Positions 1 to 8,418 of a stretch of DNA of 64,000 nucleotides are shown here, piece by piece. This DNA comes from Insolitispirillum peregrinum (lineage in GTDB: Bacteria > Pseudomonadota > Alphaproteobacteria > Rhodospirillales > Rhodospirillaceae): the NCBI RefSeq assembly GCF_042665255.1, contig NZ_JBHTCD010000011.1. The stretch is one strand, 5' to 3'. The notes under the pieces were generated by a model. It saw nothing but the letters and a program-made list of their open reading frames with translations. It was not told the origin of the DNA and made no database searches. The translations under genes were made by a program, and so were the position numbers. Positions within the stretch are counted from its first letter, which is position 1. Every line of letters starts with the position of its first letter.

Positions 1-196
1 GATCGAGCATGACATGAGCGTGGTGATGGAAATTTCCGACCACATCGTCGTGCTGGACCATGGCCGCAAGATTTCCGACGGGACGCCGGAGTTTGTCCGC
101 AACGACCCGACGGTGATCAAGGCGTACCTGGGCGAGGAAGAAGACGAAGAGCTGCCCACCGAGGTGGCTCAGGATCTGGCAGGAGGAGCGGCCTGA
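1..196 (+). CDS. livG: Liv ABC transporter ATP-binding protein LivG, C-terminal fragment
   Basis: Only the last 64 or so residues are in the window; the gene runs in from the left edge in the frame beginning at base 2. The fragment starts with IEHDMSVVMEISDHIVVLDHG, which contains the switch (H-loop) histidine and following strand of an ABC ATPase, and ends with an acidic tail (EEEDEELP). The form EHDM.VVM..SD is characteristic of LivG, the first of the two ATPases of the branched-chain amino acid (HAAT) importer. Its stop TGA shares one base with the ATG of the following livF, so the two are translationally coupled. Walker A and signature motifs lie outside the window, so catalytic integrity cannot be judged. 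Confidence 0.9.
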   Translation, partial: IEHDMSVVMEISDHIVVLDHGRKISDGTPEFVRNDPTVIKAYLGEEEDEELPTEVAQDLAGGAA

Positions 197-909
197 TGCT
201 TGAGGTTCGCGGCGTACATACCTTCTATGGCCAGATCGAAGCCCTGAAGGGGATCGATGTTACGGTCAACGAAGGGGAAATCGTCACTCTGATCGGCTCC
301 AACGGGGCCGGAAAGACTACGCTGTTGATGACCATCTGCGGCAGCCCGCGGGCCGCCAAAGGGACCATCACCTTTGAAGGGCGTGACATCACCCGCATGC
401 CGACCCACCATCTGGTGGGCACCGGCATTGCGCAGTCACCGGAAGGCCGGCGCATTTTCCCGCGCATGACCGTCTATGAAAACTTGCAGATGGGGGCCTT
501 GCGCACCGATCCCAAGTATTTCAAGCAAGACCTGGACATGGTTTACAGCCTGTTCCCCCGTTTGCAGGAACGTCAGGAACAGCGCGGCGGCACCCTGTCC
601 GGCGGTGAACAGCAGATGCTGGCCATCGGGCGCGCCCTGATGAGCCGTCCGCGTCTGTTGCTGCTCGACGAGCCGTCCCTCGGGCTGGCTCCGATGGTGG
701 TGCGGCAGATTTTTGACGTGATCAAGGAAATCAACCGTCGGGACAAGATGACGGTGTTCCTGGTCGAACAGAATGCCTTCCACGCCCTGAAGCTGGCGCA
801 CCGGGCCTATGTGATGGTCAACGGCGTGATCACCCTGCAGGGGTCCGGGCAGGAACTGCTGGCCAACCCGGAAATCCGGGCGGCCTATCTGGAAGGGGGA
901 TCGCACTAA
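196..909 (+). CDS. livF: Liv ABC transporter ATP-binding protein LivF
   Basis: Second cytoplasmic ATPase of a branched-chain (hydrophobic) amino acid importer, 237 aa, a normal length for LivF. Walker A is GSNGAGKTT near residue 34-42, the signature is LSGGEQQM near residue 135, Walker B is LLLLDEPSLGLAP near residue 155, and the H-loop region is FLVEQNAFHAL. The LVEQN form, rather than LVEHD, separates LivF from LivG. The ATG overlaps the livG stop by one base, and the stop nearly abuts the ATG of the next small membrane gene, so all three should be co-transcribed. The ribosome binding site AGGAGGAG lies inside the end of livG. Confidence 0.93.
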   Translation: MLEVRGVHTFYGQIEALKGIDVTVNEGEIVTLIGSNGAGKTTLLMTICGSPRAAKGTITFEGRDITRMPTHHLVGTGIAQSPEGRRIFPRMTVYENLQMGALRTDPKYFKQDLDMVYSLFPRLQERQEQRGGTLSGGEQQMLAIGRALMSRPRLLLLDEPSLGLAPMVVRQIFDVIKEINRRDKMTVFLVEQNAFHALKLAHRAYVMVNGVITLQGSGQELLANPEIRAAYLEGGSH

Positions 910-1259
910 TGGAGCATGTCAACCTTCTGGGCGGCAATCTGCTGACCTTCATCCTGTTTACCGGGATTGCGGGCGGCTGGCTGGCGTTCATGACCGGCAA
1001 CGCGCTGGCGGCGACGTGGCGTCCGCTGTGGCAGGCCATCCCCTATGCTGTTCTGCTGGGTGCGGCGGAACGGTTTTTCAACTATGCCCTGTTCCGTGGG
1101 GATTTGCTGTCGTTCAGCGGCTTCCTGATTGATACGGCATTGTTGATGCTGATCGCGGTTGGATCCTATCGCGTGACCCTGTCGCGCAAAATGGTTCTGC
1201 AATATCCGTGGCATTACGAGCGCGCCGGCCTGTTCGGCTGGCGGGCCAAGGGTCGGTAA
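909..1259 (+). CDS. small integral membrane protein linked to a Liv transporter (DUF6867-like)
   Basis: A 116-residue protein with about three hydrophobic helices (roughly residues 8-33, 41-58 and 70-90) and a short basic C-terminus (GLFGWRAKGR). I do not know its function. From memory, small proteins of this type follow livF in many alphaproteobacterial Liv operons and carry the family name DUF6867; that name needs a search to confirm. Its ATG overlaps the last base of the livF stop, so translation is probably coupled. An accessory or assembly role for the Liv permease is inferred from position only. No catalytic motif is visible. Confidence 0.7.
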   Translation: MEHVNLLGGNLLTFILFTGIAGGWLAFMTGNALAATWRPLWQAIPYAVLLGAAERFFNYALFRGDLLSFSGFLIDTALLMLIAVGSYRVTLSRKMVLQYPWHYERAGLFGWRAKGR

Positions 1260-1535
1260 CGGCCTGTCAGGACCGGCCGTGCACAGACTTTCAGCACGGT
1301 CGGCCCCTGCATCTTTTTGATGCGGATTTTGTTGATAAAGCCTTGTTTTTCCAGACGCATTGCGTCACACTGTTGAAACAGTGCTTCACGGGCTGGGGGG
1401 TGTGCAGGGCGCTGAAAATCATATATCCGGTTGCATTTCCTTTCCGGAAAACGCCCGCATTTTCCTGCCATCCTTGCTTGTCCATTCCCCGCTGCGGGGA
1501 TGACCGATCTTTATCGAATCTAGGGAGAGCATCGT

Positions 1536-2648
1536 ATGGGTACGCTTAAGACTGGACTGCTTGCTGCCGCTGCCACCGTCGCCCTGTTTGCCGCTGGCTC
1601 TGCCAACGCCGAGATCGTGATTGCGACCGCTGGCCCGATGACCGGCCCCTACGCCGCCTTTGGCGAGCAGATGAAGAAGGGCGCCGAAATGGCCGTCAAG
1701 GACATCAACGCCGCTGGCGGTGTCCTGGGCGAAAAGCTGAAGCTGGAAATCGGCGACGATGCCTGTGACCCGAAGCAGGCCGTGGCCGTTGCCAACCAGT
1801 TCGTTAACCAGGGCGTGAAGTTCGTTGCCGGTCACTTCTGCTCCGGCTCGTCGATCCCGGCGTCGGCGGTGTACAACGAAGAAGGCATCATCCAGATTTC
1901 GCCCGCTTCGACCAACCCGAAGCTGACCGAACAGAATTTCCCGCTGGTGTTCCGTACCTGTGGCCGCGATGACCAGCAGGGCATCGTTGCCGGCAAGTAC
2001 ATTGCCGACCACTTCAAGGGCAAGAAGATCGCCATCGTCCACGACAAGCAGGCCTATTCCAAGGGTCTGGCGGACGAAACCAAGAAGACCCTCAACGGTC
2101 TGGGCATCACTGAAGTGATCTATGAAACCATCACTCCGGGTGAAAAGGACTACTCGGCGCTGGTGACCAAGCTGAAGCAGGCTGGCATCGACGTCCTGTA
2201 CTACGGCGGCTATCACACCGAAGCCGGCCTGATCGCGCGCCAGATGCGCGAGCAGAGCATGACCAGCACCCTGATCTCGGGTGACGCCCTGGTGACCGAC
2301 GAATACTGGTCGATCACCGGCGAAGCCGGCAACGGCACCCTGATGACCTTCGGCCCGGACCCGCGCAAGTCGGAAGCCGCCTCGAAGGTGGTCGCCGAGT
2401 TCCGCAAGGACGGCTATGAGCCGGAAGGCTACACCATGTACACCTATGGTGCCATCCAGGCTTACGTGCAGGCCATTGCTGCTGCCAAGACCGTTGATGC
2501 TGCCAAGGTGGCTGCGGCCCTGAAGAGCGGCACCTTTGACACCGTGCTGGGCAAGTTCAGCTTTGATGCCAAGGGTGACGTGACGGCTCCGGGGTACGTG
2601 ATGTACTCCTGGAAGGGCGGCAAGTACGGCTACGCCTCTGAAATGTAA
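1536..2648 (+). CDS. livK: branched-chain amino acid ABC transporter periplasmic binding protein
   Basis: Periplasmic solute-binding protein of the Leu/Ile/Val-binding (Peripla_BP_6) family, 370 aa. It has a clear signal peptide: a Lys at residue 5, a hydrophobic core, and an AlaXAla cleavage site around SANA-E at residues 23-26. The mature start IVIATAGPMTGPYAAFGEQM is the classic first strand and ligand loop. The Cys in GDDACDP and the later AGHFCSGSS match the disulfide loop seen in LivJ/LivK. It lies about 275 bp after the livG-livF-small membrane gene set, has its own leader and is followed by a strong terminator, so it is probably transcribed separately and at a higher level. Confidence 0.93.
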   Translation: MGTLKTGLLAAAATVALFAAGSANAEIVIATAGPMTGPYAAFGEQMKKGAEMAVKDINAAGGVLGEKLKLEIGDDACDPKQAVAVANQFVNQGVKFVAGHFCSGSSIPASAVYNEEGIIQISPASTNPKLTEQNFPLVFRTCGRDDQQGIVAGKYIADHFKGKKIAIVHDKQAYSKGLADETKKTLNGLGITEVIYETITPGEKDYSALVTKLKQAGIDVLYYGGYHTEAGLIARQMREQSMTSTLISGDALVTDEYWSITGEAGNGTLMTFGPDPRKSEAASKVVAEFRKDGYEPEGYTMYTYGAIQAYVQAIAAAKTVDAAKVAAALKSGTFDTVLGKFSFDAKGDVTAPGYVMYSWKGGKYGYASEM

Positions 2649-2686
2649 GCTGTTTACCGCTATCGGTAATCGCTTGCGACCGGAAA

Positions 2687-2720
2687 GCGCCCAGGGGGAG
2701 ACCTCTGGGCGTTCTCTTTT
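2687..2720 (+). terminator. Rho-independent terminator after livK
   Basis: Inverted repeat CGCCCAG (2688-2694) / CTGGGCG (2705-2711) followed by a T-rich tract (TTCTCTTTTT). It lies about 40 bp after the livK stop. A smaller hairpin (TTACCG/CGGTAA) precedes it near 2654-2669. Confidence 0.8.
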
Positions 2721-2745
2721 TGGTGCCGTGAGATGTGGCCTGTCC

Positions 2746-2774
2746 TTGAGATTTTGCCGCCAACCTTCTACAGT
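2746..2774 (+). promoter_or_regulatory. putative sigma-70 promoter for ssb
   Basis: TTGAGA (2746-2751) and TACAGT (2769-2774) are separated by exactly 17 bp, about 60 bp before the ssb ATG. It lies just downstream of the livK terminator, where a new promoter is needed. This is a match by eye only. Confidence 0.45.
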
Positions 2775-2835
2775 CCGCGCCAGTGGCAGGGCATCGTCCC
2801 TGCAGAGACGAGGCTTTTAGTGGAGTGGTCATCCT

Positions 2836-3438
2836 ATGGCTGGCAGCGTAAACAAGGTAATCCTGATTGGGAACCTCGGGCGTGATCCCGAAGTGCGGAC
2901 CACTCAGAACGGCGGCAAGATTGTCAACTTCACGCTGGCAACGTCGGAAACGTGGAAAGACCGCCAGAGCGGCGAGCGGCGTGAAAAGACCGAATGGCAC
3001 CGGGTGGCGGTGTTCAACCCCAATCTGGCCGACATTGCCGAGCGATACCTGCGCAAGGGCTCGAAGGTCTATGTCGAAGGTGCCCTGCAGACCCGCAAGT
3101 GGACCGATCAGAGCGGGCAGGAACGCTATACCACCGAAGTCGTCCTGCAGAACTTCCGTGGCGAGCTGACCCTGCTGGACGGTCGTCCGGGGGCTGGTGG
3201 CGGCGCTGATGCCGGTGGCTATGGCGATGCGGGCTATGGCGGTGACATGGGCGGTTCGGGCAGCAGCGCGGGCGGCGGTTATGGTGGCGGCAGCTATGGC
3301 GGCGGCGGTGGCTTTGGGGGTGGTGCATCCTCGGGCGGGTCGCGTCCGGCGGCTGGTGGCGGCGGTCGCTCGTCTGGTGGCGGCTCGGGTTGGGATGCTC
3401 CGCCTCCGATGGATCTGGACGACGAAATTCCGTTCTGA
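2836..3438 (+). CDS. ssb: single-stranded DNA-binding protein
   Basis: Homotetrameric SSB that coats single-stranded DNA in replication and repair, 200 aa. The N-terminal OB fold (about residues 1-113) starts SVNKVILIGNLGRDPEVR, carries TEWHRVAVF and YVEGALQTRKW, and is followed by a very glycine- and serine-rich disordered linker (about 118-190). It ends with the acidic tip DLDDEIPF, the conserved protein-docking tail. The intact tip argues for a full-length, functional SSB. The gene stands alone between a terminator and its own strong terminator. In many alphaproteobacteria ssb is near uvrA or gyrA; here gyrA follows about 400 bp later on the same strand. Confidence 0.97.
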   Translation: MAGSVNKVILIGNLGRDPEVRTTQNGGKIVNFTLATSETWKDRQSGERREKTEWHRVAVFNPNLADIAERYLRKGSKVYVEGALQTRKWTDQSGQERYTTEVVLQNFRGELTLLDGRPGAGGGADAGGYGDAGYGGDMGGSGSSAGGGYGGGSYGGGGGFGGGASSGGSRPAAGGGGRSSGGGSGWDAPPPMDLDDEIPF

Positions 3439-3450
3439 CGAAAACAGACG

Positions 3451-3492
3451 GGCGGTGGCGCAGCTTATTTTTGCGCCACCGCCATTTCTTTG
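3451..3492 (+). terminator. Rho-independent terminator after ssb
   Basis: Perfect 12-bp inverted repeat GGCGGTGGCGCA (3451-3462) / TGCGCCACCGCC (3472-3483) with a short A/T-rich loop, followed by ATTTCTTT. It starts 13 bases after the ssb stop. Confidence 0.85.
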
Positions 3493-3832
3493 GGCTTCTG
3501 GTGAACTTTTCCTGCATAGTCGATTGATTTTATTTGGATAAATATCCATTCGGCGAAAGCTGAAAAAACCCGGCCTCCGGCGTCTGCACGGTTGTTCCGG
3601 GGTGGGGCGCATGGTACATTTTGCAGCCCCTTTCAGGGGGTGCGGTGCGGGGAGTCTCTCTGCCGTCCGCCAGTTGTGCCATCCGTGACCGAGGCCGTTT
3701 TCTGACGGATTTTTCTCTGGTCTGCTGTCCCCCGGCCGGTGTGCCGGATTGTCTGGTTACGCATGCCCCGCATGGGGGTGCGGTCAGCCCGTCCGCTTGC
3801 CATATCGCGCCATAGAACCCGAGCTATCAGCC
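3493..3832 (+). other. gyrA leader region (no gene seen)
   Basis: About 340 bp between the ssb terminator and the gyrA start. I see no convincing gene. It contains an A/T-rich stretch with a perfect 12-bp palindrome GGATA-AA-TATCC at 3536-3547, which could mark a promoter or operator. An open frame continues upstream of gyrA to about 3749, but its residues do not resemble GyrA. Confidence 0.5.
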
Positions 3833-6634
3833 TTGACCGATACGCCCCTTACTCCGCCAGCACTGCCGACCCCTTCGGATCAGGACATCACCCCGGTAAC
3901 CATCGAAGACGAGATGAAACGCTCGTACCTCGACTATGCCATGAGCGTGATTGTCTCCCGCGCGCTGCCCGATGTGCGCGATGGCCTGAAGCCGGTGCAC
4001 CGCCGTATCCTGTACGCGATGAAGGAGGGCGGTTACGACTTCAACAAGCCATACAAGAAGTCGGCCCGTATCGTCGGGGACGTGATGGGTAAGTATCACC
4101 CGCACGGCGACAGCGCGATTTATGATGCCATGGTCCGCATGGCGCAGGATTTTTCCATGCGCCTGCCGCTGATCGACGGTCAGGGGAACTTTGGCTCGAT
4201 GGACGGCGACCCGCCGGCCGCCATGCGGTATACCGAGGCCCGCATGGCCCGGACGGCGCATTCCCTGCTGGATGACATCGACAAGGAAACGGTCAACTTC
4301 CAGGCCAACTATGACGAAAGCACCCTCGAGCCGGTGGTGCTGCCTGCCCGCTTCCCCAACCTGCTGGTCAACGGCGCAGGCGGGATTGCGGTGGGGATGG
4401 CCACCAACATTCCGCCGCACAATCTGGGCGAAGTGATTGATGCCTGCTGTGCATTGATCGATACCCCGGACCTGAGCGAAGACGAGGTGATGCGCATCAT
4501 CCCCGGTCCGGATTTCCCGACCGGCGGCATCATTCTGGGTCGTGGTGGCATCCGCTCGGCCTATACCACCGGACGCGGCTCGATCATCCTGCGCGGCAAG
4601 GCGGAAATCGAAGAAATCCGCGCCGGGCGCGAAGCGATCGTCGTTACCGAAGTGCCCTATCAGGTCAACAAGGCCTCGATGATCGAAAAGATCGCCGAAC
4701 TGGTGCGCGACAAGCGCATCGAAGGCATCTCGGACATCCGCGATGAGTCTGACCGTCGCGGCGTGCGGGTGGTGGTCGAAATCAAGCGCGATGCGGTGCC
4801 CGAGGTGGTGCTGAACCAGCTGTACCGCTTTACCCCGCTGCAAACCTCGTTCGGCGTCAACATGCTGGCGATCAACGGTGGTCGCCCGGAAATGATGCGC
4901 CTGCGGGAGATCCTGCGGGCCTTCATCGCTTTCCGCGAAGATGTCATCCGCCGCCGGACCATCTATGAACTGGGCAAGTCACGCGAACGGGCCCATGTGT
5001 TGGTTGGTCTGGGGATTGCGGTTGCCAATCTGGACGACGTGATTTCGCTGATCCGTTCGGCCCCCGACCCGCAGACGGCCCGCGAACAGCTGATGGGCCG
5101 CGACTGGCCGGCGGCGGACATGGAGCCGCTGATCGAGCTGATCGCCGACCCGGAATATCAGGTGGTGGACTCCCGCTATCGACTGTCGGAGGCTCAGGCC
5201 CGCGCCATTCTGGAACTGCGCCTGCACCGCCTGACCGGTCTGGAACGCGACAAGATTCACGAAGAACTGCGCGGGATCGGCGGGGATATCGAGGAATTCC
5301 TGCACATTCTCGGCTCGCACGACCGCCTGTACGAAATCCTGCGCGGCGAACTGGTGGAAATGCGTGACGCCTACGCCACGCCGCGCCGGACCGCCCTCGA
5401 AGAGTCCGAGTTTGAACACGACATCGAAGACCTGATCGCGCGCGAAGACATGGTGGTGACGGTGACCAACACCGGCTACATCAAGCGCGTGCCGCTGTCC
5501 ACCTATCGCGCGCAAAAGCGTGGCGGCAAGGGCCGCAGCGGCATGGCGACCAAGGAAGAAGACTTCGTTACCTCGCTGTTCATCGCCAACACCCATTCTC
5601 CGATGCTGTTCTTCTCGACCTCGGGGATGGTCTACAAGATGAAGGTCTATCGCCTGCCGCTGGGGACACCCACCAGCCGTGGCAAGGCGCTGGTCAACCT
5701 GCTGCCGATTCAGGAAGGCGAAACCATCGCCACCGTGATGGCTCTGCCGGAGGATGAGGAAAGCTGGAGCAACCTGCATGTGATGTTCTCGACCTCCACC
5801 GGGAATGTTCGCCGCAACCTGCTGTCGGATTTCACCAACGTGATGTCGAACGGCAAGATCGCGATGAAGCTGGAAGAGGGCGGCGAGCGTCTGGTGGGTG
5901 TTGCCACCTGTACCCAGGATGACGACGTGATGCTGTCTACCCGTGGCGGCAAGTGCATTCGCTTCCCGGTTGGTGATGTGCGCGTGTTCGCGGGCCGGAC
6001 CTCGACCGGCGTGCGCGGCATCAGGCTGGCGGACAGCGATGAAGTGATCTCGATGTCGATCCTGCGCCACGTCGAGTTTTCGATCGAAGAGCGGGCCGCC
6101 TATCTGCGGATGGCAGCGCAGGCGCGCCGGACCGAAGGGGCTGACAGCGAAGAACTGTTCTCGGCTGAGGATGGCGACGCTCCGGCGGCGCCGCTGGATG
6201 CCGAAACCTTCCAGCGCTTTGCCGAGCTGGACCAGTTCATTCTGACCATCACCGAAAACGGCTTTGGCAAGCGCACCTCGGCCTATGAATACCGGGTGAC
6301 CGGTCGCGGCGGTCAGGGTTTTGCCAACATCGAAATGACCGAACGCAATGGTGCCGTCGTGGCGTCGTTCCCGATCGGGCACAGCGACCAGATCATGCTG
6401 ATTTCCAACGGTGGTCAGTTGATCCGTATGGGTGTTAACGACGTGCGTATTGCGGGCCGCAAGACGCAGGGGGTGACCCTGTTCCGCACGGCTTCGGACG
6501 AAAAGGTTGTCTCGGCAGCATGGATGCCCGAGATGGGGGATGATGACGCTGCGGATGCCGAACTGGCAGACGGGCAGGCGGCGGATGCTCAGGCAGCGGG
6601 GGAACCGACTGCCGCAGGCTCTGACGCAGAATAG
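3833..6634 (+). CDS. gyrA: DNA gyrase subunit A
   Basis: Breakage-reunion subunit of DNA gyrase, 933 aa from the chosen TTG start. That start gives the usual short N-terminus before the conserved VTIEDEMKRSYLDYAMSVIV. The catalytic tyrosine is Y133 in AMRYTEARM. The quinolone-resistance region reads HPHGDSAIYDAM, with S94 and D98 at the positions of E. coli S83 and D87, that is, the drug-sensitive type. The GyrA box in the C-terminal pinwheel is QKRGGKG. The C-terminus carries an extra acidic, Ala/Asp-rich tail and an insert near residues 770-800, as in other alphaproteobacterial GyrA proteins. The frame is open upstream to about 3749, so a longer start is possible but poorly conserved. Confidence 0.96.
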   Translation: MTDTPLTPPALPTPSDQDITPVTIEDEMKRSYLDYAMSVIVSRALPDVRDGLKPVHRRILYAMKEGGYDFNKPYKKSARIVGDVMGKYHPHGDSAIYDAMVRMAQDFSMRLPLIDGQGNFGSMDGDPPAAMRYTEARMARTAHSLLDDIDKETVNFQANYDESTLEPVVLPARFPNLLVNGAGGIAVGMATNIPPHNLGEVIDACCALIDTPDLSEDEVMRIIPGPDFPTGGIILGRGGIRSAYTTGRGSIILRGKAEIEEIRAGREAIVVTEVPYQVNKASMIEKIAELVRDKRIEGISDIRDESDRRGVRVVVEIKRDAVPEVVLNQLYRFTPLQTSFGVNMLAINGGRPEMMRLREILRAFIAFREDVIRRRTIYELGKSRERAHVLVGLGIAVANLDDVISLIRSAPDPQTAREQLMGRDWPAADMEPLIELIADPEYQVVDSRYRLSEAQARAILELRLHRLTGLERDKIHEELRGIGGDIEEFLHILGSHDRLYEILRGELVEMRDAYATPRRTALEESEFEHDIEDLIAREDMVVTVTNTGYIKRVPLSTYRAQKRGGKGRSGMATKEEDFVTSLFIANTHSPMLFFSTSGMVYKMKVYRLPLGTPTSRGKALVNLLPIQEGETIATVMALPEDEESWSNLHVMFSTSTGNVRRNLLSDFTNVMSNGKIAMKLEEGGERLVGVATCTQDDDVMLSTRGGKCIRFPVGDVRVFAGRTSTGVRGIRLADSDEVISMSILRHVEFSIEERAAYLRMAAQARRTEGADSEELFSAEDGDAPAAPLDAETFQRFAELDQFILTITENGFGKRTSAYEYRVTGRGGQGFANIEMTERNGAVVASFPIGHSDQIMLISNGGQLIRMGVNDVRIAGRKTQGVTLFRTASDEKVVSAAWMPEMGDDDAADAELADGQAADAQAAGEPTAAGSDAE

Positions 6635-6643
6635 GGGGCATGA

Positions 6644-7150
6644 ATGGTCGAGCGTATTGGCGTCTATCCGGGAACTTTTGACCCGATTACCAACGGGCAT
6701 CTGGATATCATCCAGCGGGCGGCAAAAATGCTCGACCATCTGGTGGTCGGGGTGGCAATCAACGCCGGAAAGGGGCCGCTGTTCAATCTGGAAGAGCGGG
6801 TTGCCCTGACCCGGGAAGCCATTGCCACCCTGCCAGTCAACGGTACCCGCATCGACGTGAAACCCTTTGAGGGTTTACTGATGGATTTCGCCGCCGAACA
6901 GCACGCCCGCGTGGTGGTTCGCGGGCTGCGGGCGGTGTCGGATTTCGAATATGAATTCCAGATGGCCGGAATGAATGCCCGCCTCAATCCGACCATCGAA
7001 ACCGTTTTCCTGATGGCCTCGGAACGCTGCCAGTTCATTTCTTCGCGCTTTGTGAAGGAGATCGGGCGACTGGGGGGCAACATCGACAGTTTTGTGACCG
7101 TTGGGGTCAAGGCGGCGTTGTTAAAGCGCTTTGCCGAGCAGGCAGAGTGA
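6644..7150 (+). CDS. coaD: phosphopantetheine adenylyltransferase
   Basis: Fourth step of coenzyme A synthesis: transfers AMP from ATP to 4'-phosphopantetheine. It is 168 aa, the usual CoaD length. The nucleotidyltransferase signature GTFDPITNGHLDII is at residues 9-22 (TxGH motif), VVRGLRAVSDFEYEFQM near residue 88 is the substrate loop, and ISSRFVKEIGRLGGN is the C-terminal KMSKS-like region. It starts 9 bases after the gyrA stop with GGGGGCATGA just upstream, so it is probably co-transcribed with gyrA, an arrangement common in this group. Confidence 0.96.
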   Translation: MVERIGVYPGTFDPITNGHLDIIQRAAKMLDHLVVGVAINAGKGPLFNLEERVALTREAIATLPVNGTRIDVKPFEGLLMDFAAEQHARVVVRGLRAVSDFEYEFQMAGMNARLNPTIETVFLMASERCQFISSRFVKEIGRLGGNIDSFVTVGVKAALLKRFAEQAE

Positions 7151-7251
7151 TCTTTACCGGGGTTTGTTGCGGTATGCCCTGTTAAACTCATCGAGTTTGT
7201 GCGAAAAAAACCGTCAGCCGTTTTTTGCGCGCAATCCTCGAAGAGGGCGAA

Positions 7252-7809
7252 ATGCCTAAATTCCTGAAATTCCTCCTGGTTGGAGTATTGTTTCTGATGA
7301 GCACTGTCACCGAAGCCCCTGCGGCCCAAAAGGACGATCTGGAAAACACCCTGTACATGGACCTGAGTTATGGTCGTGTGGTGATCCGTATGCGTCCCGA
7401 TCTTGCTCCGGCACATGTGGCCCGGATCAAGGAACTGACCCGTCAGGGGTTCTATGATGGCGTGGTGTTCCACCGTGTGATCTCGGGCTTTATGGCTCAG
7501 GGTGGCGATCCGACCGGCACCGGTACCGGTGGTTCGGGCAAGAAGATTCCGGCGGAATTCTCCAAGACCGCCAAGCACCATCGCGGTACCGTGTCGATGG
7601 CCCGCGCCCAGGACCCGAATTCCGCCGACAGCCAGTTCTTCATCTGCTTTGAAGACGCCTCGTTCCTCGATGGCCAGTACACCATTTGGGGCGAAGTGAC
7701 CTCGGGCATGGAATTCGTCGATCAAATCAAAAAGGGCACCGGTGCCAACGGTATGGTCGCCTATCCCGACAAGATCGTGAAGATGCAGGTTGCCGCCGAC
7801 GCGAAGTAA
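7252..7809 (+). CDS. periplasmic cyclophilin-type peptidyl-prolyl isomerase
   Basis: Catalyses proline cis-trans isomerisation during protein folding, 185 aa from the ATG at 7252. This start is preceded by GAGGG and begins MPKFLKFLLVGVLFLMS, a signal peptide ending near EAPAA, so the enzyme is predicted to be exported. The cyclophilin core is complete: FHRVISGFMAQGGDPTGTG near residue 75, HRGTVSMARAQDPNSADSQFFIC near 115 with the active-site Gln-Phe-Phe, and FLDGQYTIWGEV. It resembles PpiA-type proteins. It follows coaD by about 100 bp and precedes the tRNA-Lys gene. Confidence 0.93.
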   Translation: MPKFLKFLLVGVLFLMSTVTEAPAAQKDDLENTLYMDLSYGRVVIRMRPDLAPAHVARIKELTRQGFYDGVVFHRVISGFMAQGGDPTGTGTGGSGKKIPAEFSKTAKHHRGTVSMARAQDPNSADSQFFICFEDASFLDGQYTIWGEVTSGMEFVDQIKKGTGANGMVAYPDKIVKMQVAADAK

Positions 7810-7869
7810 GGCGTCGCCTGGTGTTGGGGGCGTACCGCTGAAAAAAGTACCCGATCCGAAAATAATATG

Positions 7870-7898
7870 TTGACGGATCATGATCTTCTCAGTATGGT
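7870..7898 (+). promoter_or_regulatory. sigma-70 promoter for tRNA-Lys
   Basis: TTGACG (7870-7875) and TATGGT (7893-7898) are spaced by exactly 17 bp, placing initiation about 40 bases before the tRNA. The match and its location between the cyclophilin gene and an isolated tRNA make this the best promoter call in the window. Confidence 0.7.
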
Positions 7899-7944
7899 GC
7901 GCCTCCCGACGCCGAGGAGGCGAAATAAACTCTCCGGTGGGTAT

Positions 7945-8020
7945 GATCTCGTAGCTCAGTTGGTAGAGCAGCTGACTTTTAATCAGCGGGTCGCGCGTTC
8001 GAGTCGCGCCGAGATCACCA
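7945..8020 (+). tRNA. tRNA-Lys (anticodon TTT)
   Basis: A complete 76-base cloverleaf with encoded CCA. The acceptor strands GATCTCG (7945-7951) and CGAGATC (8010-8016) pair perfectly and are followed by A-CCA. The D-arm is GCTCAGTTGGTAGAGC. The anticodon stem GCTGA/TCAGC encloses the loop CTTTTAA with anticodon TTT. The T-arm is GCGCG-TTCGAGT-CGCGC. Confidence 0.97.
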
Positions 8021-8027
8021 TTCAAAA

Positions 8028-8062
8028 AAGCCGCCAATCCAATGGGTTGGCGGCTTTTTTAT
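8028..8062 (+). terminator. Rho-independent terminator of tRNA-Lys
   Basis: Inverted repeat AGCCGCCAATCC / GGGTTGGCGGCT (one G-U pair) with loop AAT, followed by TTTTTAT; an A-run precedes it. It begins within 10 bases of the tRNA 3' end. Confidence 0.9.
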
Positions 8063-8093
8063 CGTTCGTCGACAGGCAGAAACAGAAAGCAAG

Positions 8094-8217
8094 ATCATGG
8101 AGCGCTGCTCCATACCTCGCCGGGGCCTTGAGGCCCCGGGCCCCATTGATTTGATATTGAAAGAAAAAAATAGGGGTTCGGGGCCTCAGGCCCCGAGCGG
8201 TGCAGGCGGCAGCCTGC
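8094..8217 (+). repeat. four-hairpin structured intergenic element, copy 1
   Basis: This shares a common plan with 47386-47509. It opens with ATCATGGAGCGCTGC and then forms four consecutive hairpins: P1 CGGGGCC/GGCCCCG (8121-8138); P2 CCCCAT/ATAGGGG around an A/T-rich loop containing TGATTTGATATT (8141-8176); P3 TCGGGGCC/GGCCCCGA with loop TCA (8178-8196); P4 GCAGGC/GCCTGC with tetraloop GGCA (8202-8217). Stem bases differ from copy 2 in compensating pairs while loops and linkers are kept, which implies selection on RNA or single-strand structure. Its function is unknown to me. It lies between the tRNA-Lys terminator and proS. Confidence 0.75.
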
Positions 8218-8245
8218 TTCTTTCTTTCAACTGCGCGCCCTGATG

Positions 8246-8365
8246 GCCCGATTTTCCCCATCGCATCGTTTATGCGAAAAACCGGTTTCCACTTTTTCAC
8301 ACGATGCCTGATTTTTCCCGTCGCATCGCTTATGTGAAAAACCGGTTTCCACTTTTTCACACGAT
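8246..8365 (-). repeat. REP-like tandem array, two 60-bp units
   Basis: Two direct copies (8246-8305 and 8306-8365) with a 60-bp period and few mismatches. The core reads GAAAAACCGGTTTCCACTTT and then TTCACACGATG on the plus strand. The reverse complement matches the 58-bp units at 47221-47369, so this array is on the minus strand relative to those. The core is an imperfect palindrome (CGAAAA...CCGG...TTTTCG type), as in REP elements. It ends about 50 bp before the proS start. Confidence 0.85.
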
Positions 8366-8418
8366 GCTCTAAAGTCCCCCGCACGTTGTCTCACCGATAA
8401 AGAGCTAGGGTTCGCCGA

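Noticed and set aside
3749..3832. N-terminal extension of GyrA
   Set aside because: The extra 28 residues (Cys/Pro-rich) do not resemble GyrA, and the TTG at 3833 gives the usual distance to the conserved VTIEDEMKRSYLDYAM.
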